From: Tenodera sinensis
Lineage: Eukaryota > Arthropoda > Insecta > Mantodea > Mantidae
Direction: 5' to 3'
DNA length: 64,000 nt
NCBI GenBank assembly: GCA_030765045.1
Contig: CM060964.1
Coordinates: 313,745,128 to 313,809,127, forward strand
Shown here: positions 32,666 through 46,209 of the stretch, in pieces
Layout: each line of letters starts with the position of its first letter
Numbering within the stretch: position 1 is the stretch's first letter
Translations under genes and position numbers: made by a program
Notes under the pieces: generated by a model
The model's input: the letters and a program-made list of their open reading frames with translations, nothing else
Told to the model about the DNA's origin: nothing
Databases searched by the model: none

Positions 32666-35443
32666 CGAACCATATGCCAATTGCGGGACTGAAAACAGCA
32701 ACAGGAGCTGTTGTTGACACATTTGAAGAGGCGAATACGTTTAGCAATGCTTTTGCTCAAGTATCTAGCTCGGAAAACTACTCCCCTGAGTTCCTTCCAA
32801 TTAAAACTCAGATGGAATCTCAAGGCTTTGCGTTTAGATCTAGAAACGTAGATTACAATCGCCTTTTCACCATGGCGGAGCTAGAACATTCTCTTAAATC
32901 TTCGCGATTATCAGCACCAGGACCGCACGGTATTCATGTACAAATGTTACAACAGCTCTCTCCTAAAGGTAAGGCATTCCTGCTCGAGGTCTATAATCGT
33001 GTTTGGGTTGACAGTGCACTCCCAGAAATTTGGCGGGAGGCCACCGTTATTCCCATCTTGAAGGCTGGAAAGGACCGTCATCTTCCCTCCAGCTATCATC
33101 CTATTTCCCTCACCAGTTGCGTTTGCAAGCTGATGGAACGCATGATCAGCGGACGATTGGTATGGTGGTTAGAAAGTCGTAACCTACTGGCTAACATCCA
33201 GTGTGGTTCTCGACGACGCCGTTCAACTGTAGACCATTTTGTGTCAATATCTTCACAGATAATGGACGGATTTATGAAAAACTGTCAAACCATTTGGCAT
33301 ATTTTTCGATTTCGAGAAGGCTTATATACGTGTTGTTGAGCAGGGATTCTACGTTTCCTGTATACTTGGAACATACGTGGACGCCTACCTCTGTTCATTC
33401 AGGAGTTTTTGAAGGACCACTTTTTTCGAGTAAGGGTCGGCTCGGTTTTTTTTAATTCTTTTGTTCAGGAGGAGAGAGTACCTCAGGGTTCGGTACTAAG
33501 TGTCACGCTATTTGCTATAGCAATTAACTCCATCTGGAAATGTGTTCCACCTGGAGTTTCGTCCTGCCTATTCGTAGACGAATTCGCTGTCTATTGCACA
33601 TCTCAGCGCACGGCGTTCTTACAACGGCGCCTGCAGGAATGTTTGGACAACCGTAGAGAATGGAGCTCAAAAAACGGCTTCCGTTTCTCGATTGAGAAGT
33701 CAATCTGCGTTAATTTCTGACGTCGTAGGAGACGATTGCCACTTTCGCTCCGCTTCTGTCCAGATTTACTTCCCTTCGCAGATGAGACGCGTTTGCTGGG
33801 TTTGATCTTGGACAGGAAGCTTAGTTGGTCGTCGCATATTGCACAGCTAAGAGCGCGATGTGATCGTTCCCTAAATATCATGCGAGTACTAAATGGCAAA
33901 TCGTGGGGAGTGGATCGGACAGTTTGTGCGAATGTATCGCGCACTGATCCGATCCAAACTAGACTATGGGTGTATTGTTTATTCGTCAGCACGACCATTT
34001 GTGTTGAGAAGATTAGACGCGGTCCACAATAGGGTCATTCGCATTGCAATAGGAATTTTTCCAACAAGTCCAGTGGTAAGCCTTTACGCCAAGCCCACAG
34101 AACCTCCTCTGTAATATCGGCGTGAGATTCTCTTGGAAAATTATGGTTGCGCGCTTAGATGTGTGCCTAAGCACCCAACGTTCGCTTCTTCTTTCCCCAC
34201 CACGCTAAGAGAACGGTATAGGAATAGCACTCTTAATCATAAGCGTGCGGGGTTTCCTTTCCAAGATCTTCTACGGAAGCTTGGAGTGGAACTGCCTAGG
34301 ATGTTCGCCAAGGGCGAGAAACTTTACCCCTCTTGGCTATCTGACACGCCCATGTAGAATTTGGGATGACCGTACACCGGAAGTCCACGATGCCTATTTC
34401 TAGTATCCGCACGTGTTTTTTTAGAATTTTTGTCAGGCTATACTGACCGTCGATGTATTTATACCGATGGGTTAAAGAGCACCAACGGTGTTGGATGTGC
34501 TTACGTTTATGGAGCCTAACCACATTCATTCGGTTTTCCAAATAGCACTTCCATTTTTACTGCAGAGCTTTATGTAATTTACCGAGCCGTTTTGTATGTG
34601 CGCCGTCGTAAATTAGGTAACTGCCCGATTTTGAGCGATTCCCTTACTGCACTTCAGAGCCTTTGTGAGCTACACAACCCCTATTGTACAACGTATCCAG
34701 GATGCACTTCATGTTTTTCACGCTTCTGGCATTAACGTGGTGTGTGCATGGATTCCTGGGCACGCAGGTTTGCCGGGGAATGAAATGGCGAATTTGGCAG
34801 CTGCAGAACCCAGTATTACCATCTCACGTGTTACTTCGGAGGATTTAGGCTTGAAGTGCGTAGAGCGGTGCTGTCGTCCTGGCACGAAGAGTGGTCAGCT
34901 CTCCGAGGTAATAATCTTAGACCAGTGAAACAACTTCCGGTAAACTGAGTAACTTCCTGTCGCATATCTCGCTGCGAGGAGGATAGTTTGGCTCGTTTAA
35001 GAATAGGGCACTGCAATTTTTCGCATGGTTAGCTATTTAAAAGGGACCTTGCCCCTCTATGTCCGCTTGTGACAACCTTTTGACTGTCCGTCACGTGCTG
35101 CTAGAGTGTTCCTCTCTAGCGCACCTTCGAGATTCTCTGCAGCTGCCTGCCGGACTTGCAGAGGTCTTGGCGGATGACAAAACAGCGGTTCATAGAGCTT
35201 TTAAGCTTTCAGCGGAGTGTAGCATCATTTTGAGGATTTAAAATTTTAGATATCCCTTTTTGTGTGTTTTACATATTTATCACCTTGTTTCATATCTGGC
35301 TATTGCCATTGTTTTTTACCTTTTTGTGTATATTTTCCTTGTTGCTAGTATTTTTATTTTTGAGTGAAATTTATATCTGGCTATTGCCATGAATCCTTTA
35401 AGGGCACTGATGACCTCGAAGTTGAGTGCACTTAAACCATATG
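32665..35443 (+). mobile_element. I-like LINE with RNase H, 5'-truncated
   Basis: Plus-strand reverse transcriptase, then RNase H, then a Cys/His tail and a 3' UTR. The 3' UTR ends in the segment GGGCACTGATGACCTCGAAG then TTGAGTGCAC, a style common at insect LINE 3' ends. The RNase H domain downstream of the RT places it with I-type (I/LOA/Ingi-like) elements. It begins at the same base region where the minus-strand Jockey begins, so the two are head to head. The 3' border is estimated from the start of the gag-like frame. Confidence 0.8.
32674..35240 (+). pseudogene. I-like reverse transcriptase/RNase H pseudogene
   Basis: A frame of 221 codons (32674-33339) covers RT fingers: SAPGPHGIHVQML, LPEIWREATVIPILKAGKD, YHPISLTSCVCKLMERMI. 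A shifted frame holds FDFEKAY. 33409-33720 carries VPQGSVLSVTLFAI and, in place of the catalytic F/YADD box, FVDE (33571-33582). The thumb follows at 33770-34110 (LGLILDRKLSWSSHI). RNase H lies at about 34440-34830: IYTDGLKSTNGVGCA (catalytic Asp), FTAELYVIYRA (catalytic Glu), LSDSLTALQSL (second Asp) and WIPGHAGLPGNEMANLAA. A tail with LTVRHVLLECSSLAHLRDSL closes at 35240. Multiple frameshifts and stops are present. Confidence 0.88.
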
Positions 35444-35456
35444 TGCGGACATTTCT

Positions 35457-36175
35457 ATGCATAATGTTGGTAGTACACATTCTAATCCTGGTCTTAGAGC
35501 AAACATTTTAGGAAACGTTATCCATAATTTACATTTGCCTAATCATATGTGGAATGAAATAGTAACACCTATTTTTGAGGATGAAGATTCAGATAATCCC
35601 AAAGCATTTAGCGAAGGATTGCAGGACTATTTCACTGTTAAAAACATACCCAAGCAGTATAAGATGGTAATAGTAAGGAAATATTTTAAGGGAAGTGCAG
35701 CCAACTGGTTTAATTTATCTCTGGGAAACAATAACTACTTTAGGACCTTTATAAATATATTCGTAAGCAGATATTGGGGAACAAGTAGGCAAGCTTACTT
35801 TAGGCTTGAAGTTAGCAATGGGAAGTATGATCCCAGGAAAGATCAATCCATGATGAATTACTTTATGAAAATGGCACGGAGGTCAAAAATGTTAGAACCA
35901 CCTTTAAGCGAGAAAGATGTCATTAATTTAGTCATTACCCACTTTCCCGAGGAAATCCAACATTATTTAATAATAGTTTGACCTGAAAGTGTGGCAGCTA
36001 TTATAGATTTATTATTAGCTTTGGAAGCTAACAAACAGAAATAATCTATGGGACATGATATTATAAATCAAGAGAGATTTGAAAGGGAAGTTAGGAATCC
36101 TTTCGGGCAAGAGGTAAACTTCCATAAAAATAGAAACCAGGAAGTTAGGGATAGATACCACGGCCCAGTACCAAG
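35457..36175 (+). pseudogene. Gag-like retrotransposon protein, copy 1 (broken)
   Basis: An open frame of 174 codons (35457-35981), one TGA stop, then a continuation with one further stop to about 36175. Motifs: FSEGLQDYFTVKNIPKQYKM, RKYFKGSAANWFNLSLG, and VINLVITHFPEEIQHYLII. The continuation reads PESVAAIIDLLLALEANKQK and NRNQEVRDRYHGPVPRI. K.F.G.A..W followed by a PRKDQSM..YF.KM block is the layout of retrotransposon gag proteins, which package element RNA. The zinc knuckle expected downstream is lost, replaced by a TC repeat and an HR1 fragment. The same protein recurs on the minus strand at 63.1-64.0 kb. The true N-terminus is missing because the I-like LINE ends just upstream. Confidence 0.75.
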
Positions 36176-36204
36176 AATTATTTGTTTCTCCCTCTCCCTT
36201 TCTT

Positions 36205-36255
<51 letters not shown>
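36205..36255. repeat. (TC)n microsatellite
   Basis: About 25 TC units lie between the gag-like pseudogene and an HR1 fragment. They may be the microsatellite spot of that HR1 copy. Confidence 0.95.
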
Positions 36256-36257
<2 letters not shown>

Positions 36258-36505
36258 GCAATGCAGAGAGAACGTAACTTCAAAGCTATCACGTAGCGGC
36301 CCGCTTTTAAAAGAGTTGACTGTCGGTGAAATATTCCCCTGTTCCCGTTGTGGTTACGCGGAAATATGCAATGAAACAATTTCTGCAAACGTTTATTTTG
36401 ATTAACGTTAAGTAAACAGTAGAATAAGGATTTATAAGAATCATTTGTATTTGTAGGAGAGAAAATAATGCAAATGCACACATTAGATGTCTTTCTACAA
36501 TTATA
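36256..36505 (+). repeat. HR1 fragment, copy J (3' part)
   Basis: Forward HR1 blocks: GCAGAGAGAACGTAACTTCA, AAAAGAGTTGACTGTCGG, ATGAAACAATTTCTGCAAAC then GTTTATTTTGATTAACG, GGATTTATAAGAATCATT and GCACACATTAGATG. It shares the extra ACGTAGCGGCCCG-type insertion seen near 42.55 and 59.0 kb, marking a subfamily. Confidence 0.75.
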
Positions 36506-36758
36506 TCAATAAAAGTGGTCCAGTATTAGCTTCGGCACCAACACATAATTCTTCTCTCGTTGTTTCTTCTCTGAGAGACCCTAATGACCAAGTTGATTCA
36601 TGAACAGGTTATTTGGTGGTTTATATTTTGAGCATATGACCTTGACAATGATTCCGTTCCTTTAAAACCAGTGGCTATCGCAATAAGTGGCACGGACATT
36701 GTGTTTTCACTCAGGCCGCATGTACGCAGACGCAGACACGAGCACGCACGCACACACA

Positions 36759-36790
<32 letters not shown>

Positions 36791-37392
36791 TCGCGGTTAT
36801 TCTCCCACTCGATCTGGGCCAAGAGTTGTGTGTAGCCTCGGGGAAATACTTCATCACGCCTGTCCTGCGAGCACAAACTGTGACGTCAGCATCGTCACTA
36901 CCACAAGCTTTATATTTTACACCACAATCACTCATTCTATGCACATAACGTTTTCACATTAGCCTAAGTTTCTCCAGCAATTTATTTATACACTCCTTCA
37001 AACTTCTGGCACACTACAGGAGCATGGATGTTCCTTGCTGGATCAACGTTGTGTAACCTTCCGTTAGGCGCTCCCCTGGTAGAGCACCGTTGGTCGCACG
37101 GCACCTAGCACGCCCGCACTATACATTTGTGCTTATATGCTTGTACTTATTGTTTTTAATTTCATTTTGCCTTCATTTCCATATTTAGTTTCTTTTAGCT
37201 TAAATACACATGATGTTATTTACATTATCTTACTAAATAGATCAAGGATAGATAAAATGCAGCATTAACATATATTTTATAATTTATACTACACTACATG
37301 GAAAGATAATAAAATGAGATGTTCAGATATACAACTCGTAATTTGAAATTGACTGTCGATAACAACAACAACCACAACAACAACAACAACAA
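36506..37392. other. Unassigned; includes a (CA)n at 36753-36790
   Basis: A CA-rich microsatellite with ACGC interruptions lies at 36735-36790. The rest is unassigned. A tRNA-like phrase, TCCCCTGGTAGAGCACCG (about 37071-37088), has no matching B-box that I can see. Confidence 0.45.
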
Positions 37393-38581
<1,189 letters not shown>

Positions 38582-38599
38582 GTCATCCGATTTCCCAGT

Positions 38600-39200
38600 C
38601 TACTCAGCCATTTTTTGTAGAGTGTCGAGCTCTTCCTTGAGGTGTTCGAGGTCCTTAGACCAGAAGCATTTATATCCTTTCTGAGCTCCTCTAGGAATCT
38701 ATTGCTTACTTCCTTTTATATTATTTGGGTAACCTGTTTGTCTGTTGCGCTTGGGTGTAATTTGAAGTCAACTTTTCCAATATGAAGTCCAGTCTCTAAA
38801 TATGACTTAAAAGAGTTCCAAACTGTTTTAAAAATTCTAGGATTTCCTAGCATATTTTTGCTAGAATTTTTGCTTAGGGAGTTTAATGTTTGCAATAACA
38901 GGATTATGTCCCGAACATGGGTCTTCAATAACTAACCTTTCAGTTTCTGAATATAAGTCGGTGGACACCAATAGAAGATCAGGAGAGGTCTGAGAGCCAC
39001 TGTGGTGTAGGAATGTAGGTCTTCTTTATTATACACTAATTCAAGTTGTATGGTGTTCAGTAGGTCTTCTATTTCTTGTCCAGCCTGATTGAATCTCGAT
39101 AGCCTCACTTGGTTGAATGAGCATTAAACTCACACAAGAATACAGACTTGTTACTTATATGGAGGAGTGAGAAATCTGGTTTACTATTTGGTGGACTATA
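38600..39200 (-). pseudogene. LINE AP-type endonuclease remnant
   Basis: On the minus strand: NVYSPPNSKPDFSLL, then CEFNAHSTK (family: GDFNAHH..WG), then SQTSPDLLLVSTDLYSETER, and DPCSGHNPVIANIKLP (family: SDHNPV). It ends NRFLEELRKDINASGLRT. This is the order of the apurinic-like endonuclease of Jockey/CR1-type LINEs, which nicks target DNA. The catalytic SDH appears as SGH, and stops and frame shifts are present. The reverse transcriptase would lie towards lower coordinates, where the (ATT)n array now sits. Confidence 0.75.
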
Positions 39201-39329
39201 TACATTAAATATTGTATTGTGAGTATTATTCTTCCATGTATCTATTTTTACAAGCTCACCTTTATCTCACTTGTTACCCCAAAAATGTATATATCGTTAA
39301 AGAAACAATTTATGCCAAATATTTTTGTG

Positions 39330-39590
39330 ACGTTAACTATTTCCAAGATATTCTTTGTTATGGTCTCATCTCAAATATTTATGTTTTAAGAGGAAAGTCG
39401 ATATTCCTTTTCTTTCTTCTCGTGGGCAAGCAAATAGAACAGAATTTCAAAGTCATCATAGAGCGACTACCTGATAAAGGATTTGATTATCGCCTACACC
39501 CACTGTATTCCCCTAATCTCCTTGTACCAGCAAGAAAACATAGAATATAACCATTTTTGCAGGTTTATTGTTCCTAAAAAGTGCTTTCTG
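39330..39590 (+). repeat. HR1 fragment, copy K (old)
   Basis: Forward HR1 order is kept: TTTCCAAGATATTCTTTGTT, AACAGAATTTCAAAGTCAT, AAGGATTTGATTATCGCC, CCACTGTATTCCCCTAATCT then CCTTGTACCAGCAAGAAA. It is strongly diverged. Confidence 0.65.
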
Positions 39591-40179
39591 GTTATTTTAA
39601 AAATTTTGTAGTTTACCTTATAAAAAAAGGTATCATCACGAATCATAGATAATCATAATCATAATCTTGGTAAAATTGTACCTCTACAATATAAAAAAAT
39701 CTGTTATATTTATAGCTGAAATGTTTAGGCTATATATTTAAGAAACGGTCTTGGCAAATCATTTTCATTATTTGCGCAATGATTCACTTTAGATACAATT
39801 ATAAAGAGCTTTAAAGTTCTTTAGCACCTTCTAACAAATCTTTGTGTCAACAAACTTCTGCAAGTTATTTCAACGACAGTTGGATGGAATTTTTACATAA
39901 TACAAAGTTTTACTTCGAGAGATTTCAACGCCAGGGTAAGCGACAAATAATTGAGAAACGCCTTTAAATGTAGATATAGGTAAAGTGCCATGCTCAGCAG
40001 TGGAAAGGAGAACAAAGGTCATTCAAACGACAATTAAATTCAATAGAAACTAGCAATGGTGAAAGTATAAAAAGGCGCAAAAAGCCACTATGACCAACAA
40101 TTTAACAATAAGGCAAAGTTGTGAAAACCAAAGCCCGGAAATACAGACACGGTCGAATTATAAGATTAAGGGTGGTAAA
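39591..40179. other. No recognisable feature
   Basis: AT-rich sequence of about 590 bp with no repeat or frame to report. Confidence 0.4.
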
Positions 40180-40705
40180 TACCGAGCGAGATGGCGCCAC
40201 GGCAACGTGTGCGACTCCCAGGTTCGATCCCCGTCGACCGACCACTCTGACTTGGATTTTTCCGGGTTTCCCCTTATCACTAGGCGAATGGTGGGTTGGA
40301 TTCTCTGCTCCACGGATTCCTTCCCATTCCTTTCTCATTTCCCTTCCTTGTCATCTTTTAGGTTTGGTTTATTGAGCGGTATGTTCCGGCGGATGCGAAC
40401 AGATGGCACAGATGATTGCGTTCTGTAAATTCCTCCTTCCCTGGCCTCTCTCGGAAGTTGCTGCCCGGGTCGCAAGGATCACCTCGCCGCCCTCTCCCGG
40501 GCTAGTGGACATACTCCGGTTGTGCGTCAGGTGGCAATCTCTGTAATTATTTGGGACTAGTATACGTCTCTAGACTTCACTATCTCCGTCCTCTTACAAG
40601 CCCGTGGTCTCATGTCACTTCATCCCTTCCCCCTAGGGGGCTGGTAGCCCACAATAGATCCATGTCGTGGTCGCGGTGGGTCGAGGTGTGCCCTCTCCGT
40701 TACTA
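40180..40705 (+). mobile_element. tRNA-derived SINE, family SB, copy 3
   Basis: Head CCGAGCGAGATGGCGCCACG then GCAACGTGTGCGACTC and B-box AGGTTCGATCCCCG. The CATTCGGGAGG segment of other copies is deleted. The body has TTTTTCCGGGTTTCCCC and ACTAGGCGAATGGTGGG. Its 3' half differs from copies 1 and 2, suggesting a subfamily with copy 4. Confidence 0.78.
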
Positions 40706-42409
40706 ACAATCACAATCACAAGGGTGGCAAGTTTCTACCTCTTACCTTCTGCAGCACATTGAAAGGCATGATAACATCTCATTTGTGCATGTATGGTAGG
40801 ATTAACAGATAACGACAACTGCACCAAAATTACTTAATGTAATATTTTCATCACAAAGGTGAAGTTGGATAGCAAATGCACAGTAGGGTTTTCATTTAGT
40901 AAAGCATTACAAGAATGTGGAATAATCGACGTTGTTCAAACTAAACTGAAATGCTGCAAAACTGACATACAAAATGTAAGAATGGGAGAATTCCGGTGCA
41001 TACATTATTTTGCTGGAGATTAGAATGCAAACGCTGAAGGTGAGCAGGATCTGTGCAATTTGGCCATTAAACAAACTTACAGATTGCAATTATTGATACG
41101 TGCATATGACAAGCAGCCGAACAACTGCCGATAGAACAGTAATGAAACCAATATGTAGGATATGTAATACTATGTTTAAGATATTCAGCTTGGTGGTGAG
41201 ATCCAAGATACATCTCAAAGTAACTTTCTCGGAAGATTTTCTCTTAAGAGAAACTGGTTCCTTTTAAGTGCTAATTCTATGCCTTTATAAAGGACATGAA
41301 AGGAAATGAGTAAACCTTGTATAGGTCAAGGTCATACAACAAAGGGAGACACCTTGTGCACTGCGACTTAAGATACATCCATTGCATCTAGCATCCCCAG
41401 AAGAAAGGGGTGAAGTGAAGGAACCAGAGGAAGCTGCGGACCATAGCAGAGAGACCACAGAGAGGCACGCAAGTCCCTAACAGTTTCAGGCTCTAAGACC
41501 CGTCTCACTGTCGGAGCAGCCAAGAGAGGACGATGAACGACCGGTCGACCAAGCAGCTCTGCAGTGCTTATGGGCAATACACTTTCCTTTAATCAAGCTC
41601 TATGTGTAATATATTTCATAGTCTATATAATTTGGTTGATTTCAGTCGAGGAGTTACGGTATCAGATCAGAAAAAACAAACAAACAAACAAACAAACAAA
41701 CAAACAAAAACACACCTAAGAGAAAATTGAGCTTGATGTTTAAAATTGACATTTAAAGCCATAATGTTAGGAAATGGAATTACAAAACCATATTTGATTT
41801 CTTGTTTATCTAACATATAGCCATAATTTCCATATCATTCATAAACTCCCGAGTGACGAGAAGAGAGAATCTATTAGGATTTCAAAATCAAGAGTAGGAT
41901 TTGCTAGAATTATTTCACGAGCAGAATGAAATGATTTATATAAATCATGATCATTAAAATACAGTAATAAAATAGTTATATTTACATGTAATGTGAACGG
42001 CATTGTTTTAAAATAAACCAAAATCAACTGCTCACACTTCATTTGTTTGACCATCGCAAGTTGATCTTATAATATTTAATGCCACCTGACTTGGGAAACT
42101 AGAAGTACACATGCAATATTGTTAAGGATGCACTGACTACAGTATAAGTTATGATGTTCTTTACTGTAGCAAAATTATTTCAAAACATAAGAATTATCGA
42201 ATACATAATTAGTATTGAATTTGCACGAATTTGAAGGAATTTGTTGATTGTTTACTATGCTTGATGTACCTAAGTAGTAGGCATATTGTTTCTTAATTTC
42301 GGTACAATGTGGGAATCACGTTCATCTAGTTGCGGTACAAGATATTATTCGGATTTGTACAGAATATAAAAAATCCGATGAATTCCTCTCGTATGACATT
42401 CTTTACTTA
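40706..42409. other. No recognisable feature apart from an (AAAC)n
   Basis: An (AAAC)n tract lies at 41672-41708. The GC-richer stretch at 41380-41570 has an open minus-strand frame without a recognisable motif. Confidence 0.4.
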
Positions 42410-43160
42410 TTATTCAACAAACTATTCTTACAAAACCTTACGTTAATAAACAGACAATTGTAAAAATTGTTTTATTACATAGTTCCTTGTAGGTACAATG
42501 GGAATAGGAGATTACACAAGGTTTAAGCGATAGTCAAATCTTTTAAGAGGTGGTCGCTGTATGATAACTTTGAAATTTCATTCTCTTTGCATGCCCAGAA
42601 CATACAAAATAAAAAATAACGACCCTCTGCTTGAGAGAAGTATAAGAATTGATAATTCTAGTCAATAATATGGAATATCTCGGAAAGGGTTATCTTTACA
42701 ATGACATTTATTTTAGATAAATTGCTTCAATGAGCTCTCCATTTTTTGTATGGTAAAATTCTGTCTATCTCTTATGGTTTACAAGTAACAAGAAGTCATC
42801 CGAAATGAAGAGGACTTAAGACGTTATTCGCAGAAAATTCAAATTAGACTATTTATCTGCGATAAAAAATATCTTAAACATATAATTATTTAATCAAAAT
42901 CGTTAGAGCTTTTTTCAGGAAATGAACATTTTCCATGTAAACGGAATTTTAGGAAGGGTATGCTTTCTTGAAAATATTTTTAGTGCATCCTTGCATGATG
43001 CTGAACCAACTTTTCGTTTTTGACGGATACACGAACCTTTTTCTAACAATTTTTCTTTTTTTGGAATCAGGGGACCTCAAAATATGTATTTTCAGTGAAA
43101 TACATGTACCGAATTTTTGGATGGAGTGCAGCCTATTATGTACGGGTAGAGAAAGTAAAT
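42410..43160 (-). repeat. HR1 copy L (near full length, diverged subfamily)
   Basis: Reverse HR1 runs from CAAACTATTCTTACAAAACC to GGGTAGAGAAAGTAAATGG. It carries AGAGGTGGTCGCTGTATGA between the CTTTTAA and TTTCATTCTCTTTGC blocks, an insertion shared with the 59.0 kb copy. The microsatellite spot is missing, reduced to GGATACACGAACC. Confidence 0.82.
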
Positions 43161-44120
43161 GGAGGAGCTAAGCTTATCACGTAAGGAGAACATAATAAAG
43201 AGATTTCGACAAAATGTAAGTGAACCAGGACCGTGATTAATTGAAAAACAACATTCTTTGAATGGTCATTAACTCCCACTTGGGGCCATGAGTGAAATGG
43301 TCGCTATAACACTACTTATAGGCACTACTAACAGGTTGTTTCATCCCATAGCTTCCCTTTCGAAACAAATCCAAAGGTACCCCTACTGAACATACATAGG
43401 TAAGTATTTTTACAATCGCCACGTTTCGCCCTCTAAAAGGGAAACGCCAAGAGAAAGGCCCAGATTACAAAACTATTTAACAATTAACCTAATTTACATT
43501 TTCTATGCATTCTCACAATAGTTAAACGATGAAGGGAAAAAATAAACCAGCACATTGCTGTGAAATAATACTTCCTTTCATAAAGTTGTTCTTTTACTAC
43601 ATCTTTTGTTTAATTAACCTCCTCTCAAGCTACCAGACCACACAAATAAGTGAACTGAGACAATTAGGCACAGAAAATATGAGACGGGTTACTGAAGTAA
43701 GTTATAAAGCACGGGTTTTCTTTATTATACCCAGTGCGAAAATAACTGGCTACATAAAAGATCAACTACTATATTGTGCATTGCTGTAATCAAAGAGTGC
43801 AATAAAAGTATTAGCAAAATCCATTCTCGTTTCTGTTTTGAATGTGCTCTCGCGAGATCCAACAAAATAACTGTAATATTTATGAAAAAAAAAAATAACT
43901 GTAACCAAATACTTGTTCTTTGTCACAACAGAGGAAAGTAGTTTATACTGCACTGACACACGAGGCTCCCGCTTTGTGAAGATAGATGTGATCACAGTAA
44001 ACTCAACCTTTCTAATCTCCAACATGGTCATATCTTCCACCAACAGTGGAACATTTTGAGACTATTCCGTTTCATTAAATTTAGTTCATTTCCTTTAGTC
44101 TTACCTTCACTCCCCCCCCC

Positions 44121-44160
<40 letters not shown>

Positions 44161-44839
44161 TTACCTCTCACTCACTCTTTCTCCTCCCTCTCATACACGA
44201 GCTGCAGTGAAATTTTCCGATTAAAACAGATAAATCATAAAATAAAACCTCACCAGTGCTATTATTTGCTAAGTTATTTATGTTTCAACAAGATAAATGA
44301 ACCTGAAAATTCTTAAAAAAGATGCTACAATGCATTATTTTCAATTTTTCAAATGTTTATATTTAGTGTACAGCTACAAAGGTTACACCAAAATGAGCGG
44401 AAGATATAAGATATTCACACTGATTAAAACTTAAACATGGATAAAAATGACAAAAATCACTATTTACATTCCCCTTGAAAGGTATTATCTCCATTAATAT
44501 TCCGCAGCATGAGCTTTTCACATTTAGCTGCTTGATTAATACTGAATACTTTACAGGCACATGGGCAGGTTTAAAATATTGAGGCATCTTTCTATGTCCA
44601 GAATACTCTTCTGCATGTTTCTCTGTCTTTCGAATATATGCCTTATATATCTTTCTGTCATACTTTTGGTGACTTTTTGCATCTATATAACCTTTGTTCT
44701 TTCTCTCTTCTCTCTTACTGCTGGTATTCATTCCGAAATCCGTGGCGGTAGTCTTTCATTGTTCATCTCCCATCCATCGAACATGGCAATACCAATGGAC
44801 AAAATTAATTAGTGCATTTCGGTAAACCACCCTTCGAGT
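43161..44839. other. No recognisable feature apart from C9 and (TC)n
   Basis: A C-run followed by a (TC)n tract lies at 44113-44157. The open frames at 43529-43789 and 44363-44812 show no recognisable domain. Confidence 0.4.
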
Positions 44840-45200
44840 TTCATGTTTAATTATACTCAACCGTGAACATCGAGCGTATTATTTGAGAAAGTCTGTTTCT
44901 ATATCCTGTAGTTGATAGTTTACTTTTGAATCTAATGCCCAAACTTCTATTCAATAAGTGATCATATTCCTGGATAGTGTTTTACTTATACATTTTTAAA
45001 ATGTTGCGTGTTTATTATATTTTGCTCTTCCTTTTGCAACTCTTATCTTCATTTCTGTTTCATGTCAATCATGTTTGGTAACGTTATCATCTAAAACTCT
45101 TCTCAACTTTTGATTTATCCTCCTGTATCTTCCAAATTAAATCACTTAGTATTTTCTTTCCATTTATCATATGCTTGGTCTCATCCATAACAATTCGTTT
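44840..45200 (-). pseudogene. Possible LINE reverse transcriptase C-terminal debris
   Basis: Minus-strand reading, with frame changes, gives EMKIRVAKGRAKYNKHATF, then IEVWALDSK, then LQDIETDFL. This resembles the region of LINE reverse transcriptases that reads IK.RI..AK.AFNKK, ALYG.E.WTL and LEAFEMW. The match is weak and broken, so this is a low-confidence call. Confidence 0.35.
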
Positions 45201-46157
45201 AGTTGCAAATAGTTGCACTCTTCTTTAAATTTTTTAAACGTACAGTTTAAATCATACGCTATTTTTAATTACTATTCTGCAGATATGTTTATAAGTATTT
45301 TCACCTACCATAATACCCATATTCCTGCATTTTGTTTTCTAATTTTTCATTGCAAATGAAACTTAAAGAAAACGTTACATTTCTTACAAATGATATGTTT
45401 ATGACCAAGTCATAAGGAAAATAGACATTTCAATCACAGGACATAAATTTCACTTTTATTTATTATCTAGACATTTAATTATTATTCTTATACATATATG
45501 GAAATCTATGCTGACATATAAACATCTCAATGCAGCGCTATATTATTTGTTGGGACGTGCGTTTTGAAAAGTTAAATGCACTCAATGAAACTTCATGTGC
45601 AAACTTTATCAATACTAAACTGCAAAGTTTAAAGATGGAAATATTGTTCTACAATGTGTATACATATGTTACTGCCCTACTGTGGCCTGAAATCTCCTAT
45701 TTTAGAAGTTTTCTTATGTACGTTGTAATGCAGAAAACATGCTGAAGAGTAGAAAATTCTTTTAGATTAGAAGGAAGTAAATTTGGAAAAATGATCAACC
45801 GCATGTGTTGTACTTTTTATGTCCTGATTTCTTATCATTAAATGTGTGTCCGTTCGTGTAATTAGCACCATTTAATTAATTTACTTTTAAACCTGCAAAT
45901 TTTCAGAGGATGGCATCAAATCCTTATCTGTTAATCTCTGGGCATCCCTATTACTACACAAAGGAGTACACCGAGTGTTGTCTGCTGGCTAGAAATTTAG
46001 GTTAAGTACGATAACTATCAAAGTTGTTGCTGATAGCACAGTCAGAAATGGCGTTTTGGACAGCAAAACATCGTGTTACTTAGCAACGGGAAGCTCTTGT
46101 CAATAGTCATGAATGTTTAATATATTCATTAAGCAAATTAACATCGCTTCTATCGAA

Positions 46158-46209
<52 letters not shown>

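Noticed and set aside
33603..33998. Minus-strand 131-codon frame
   Set aside because: It is the shadow of the plus-strand I-like reverse transcriptase.
41368..41577. Minus-strand GC-richer frame
   Set aside because: No recognisable motif, short, and no supporting context. Probably chance or old repeat.
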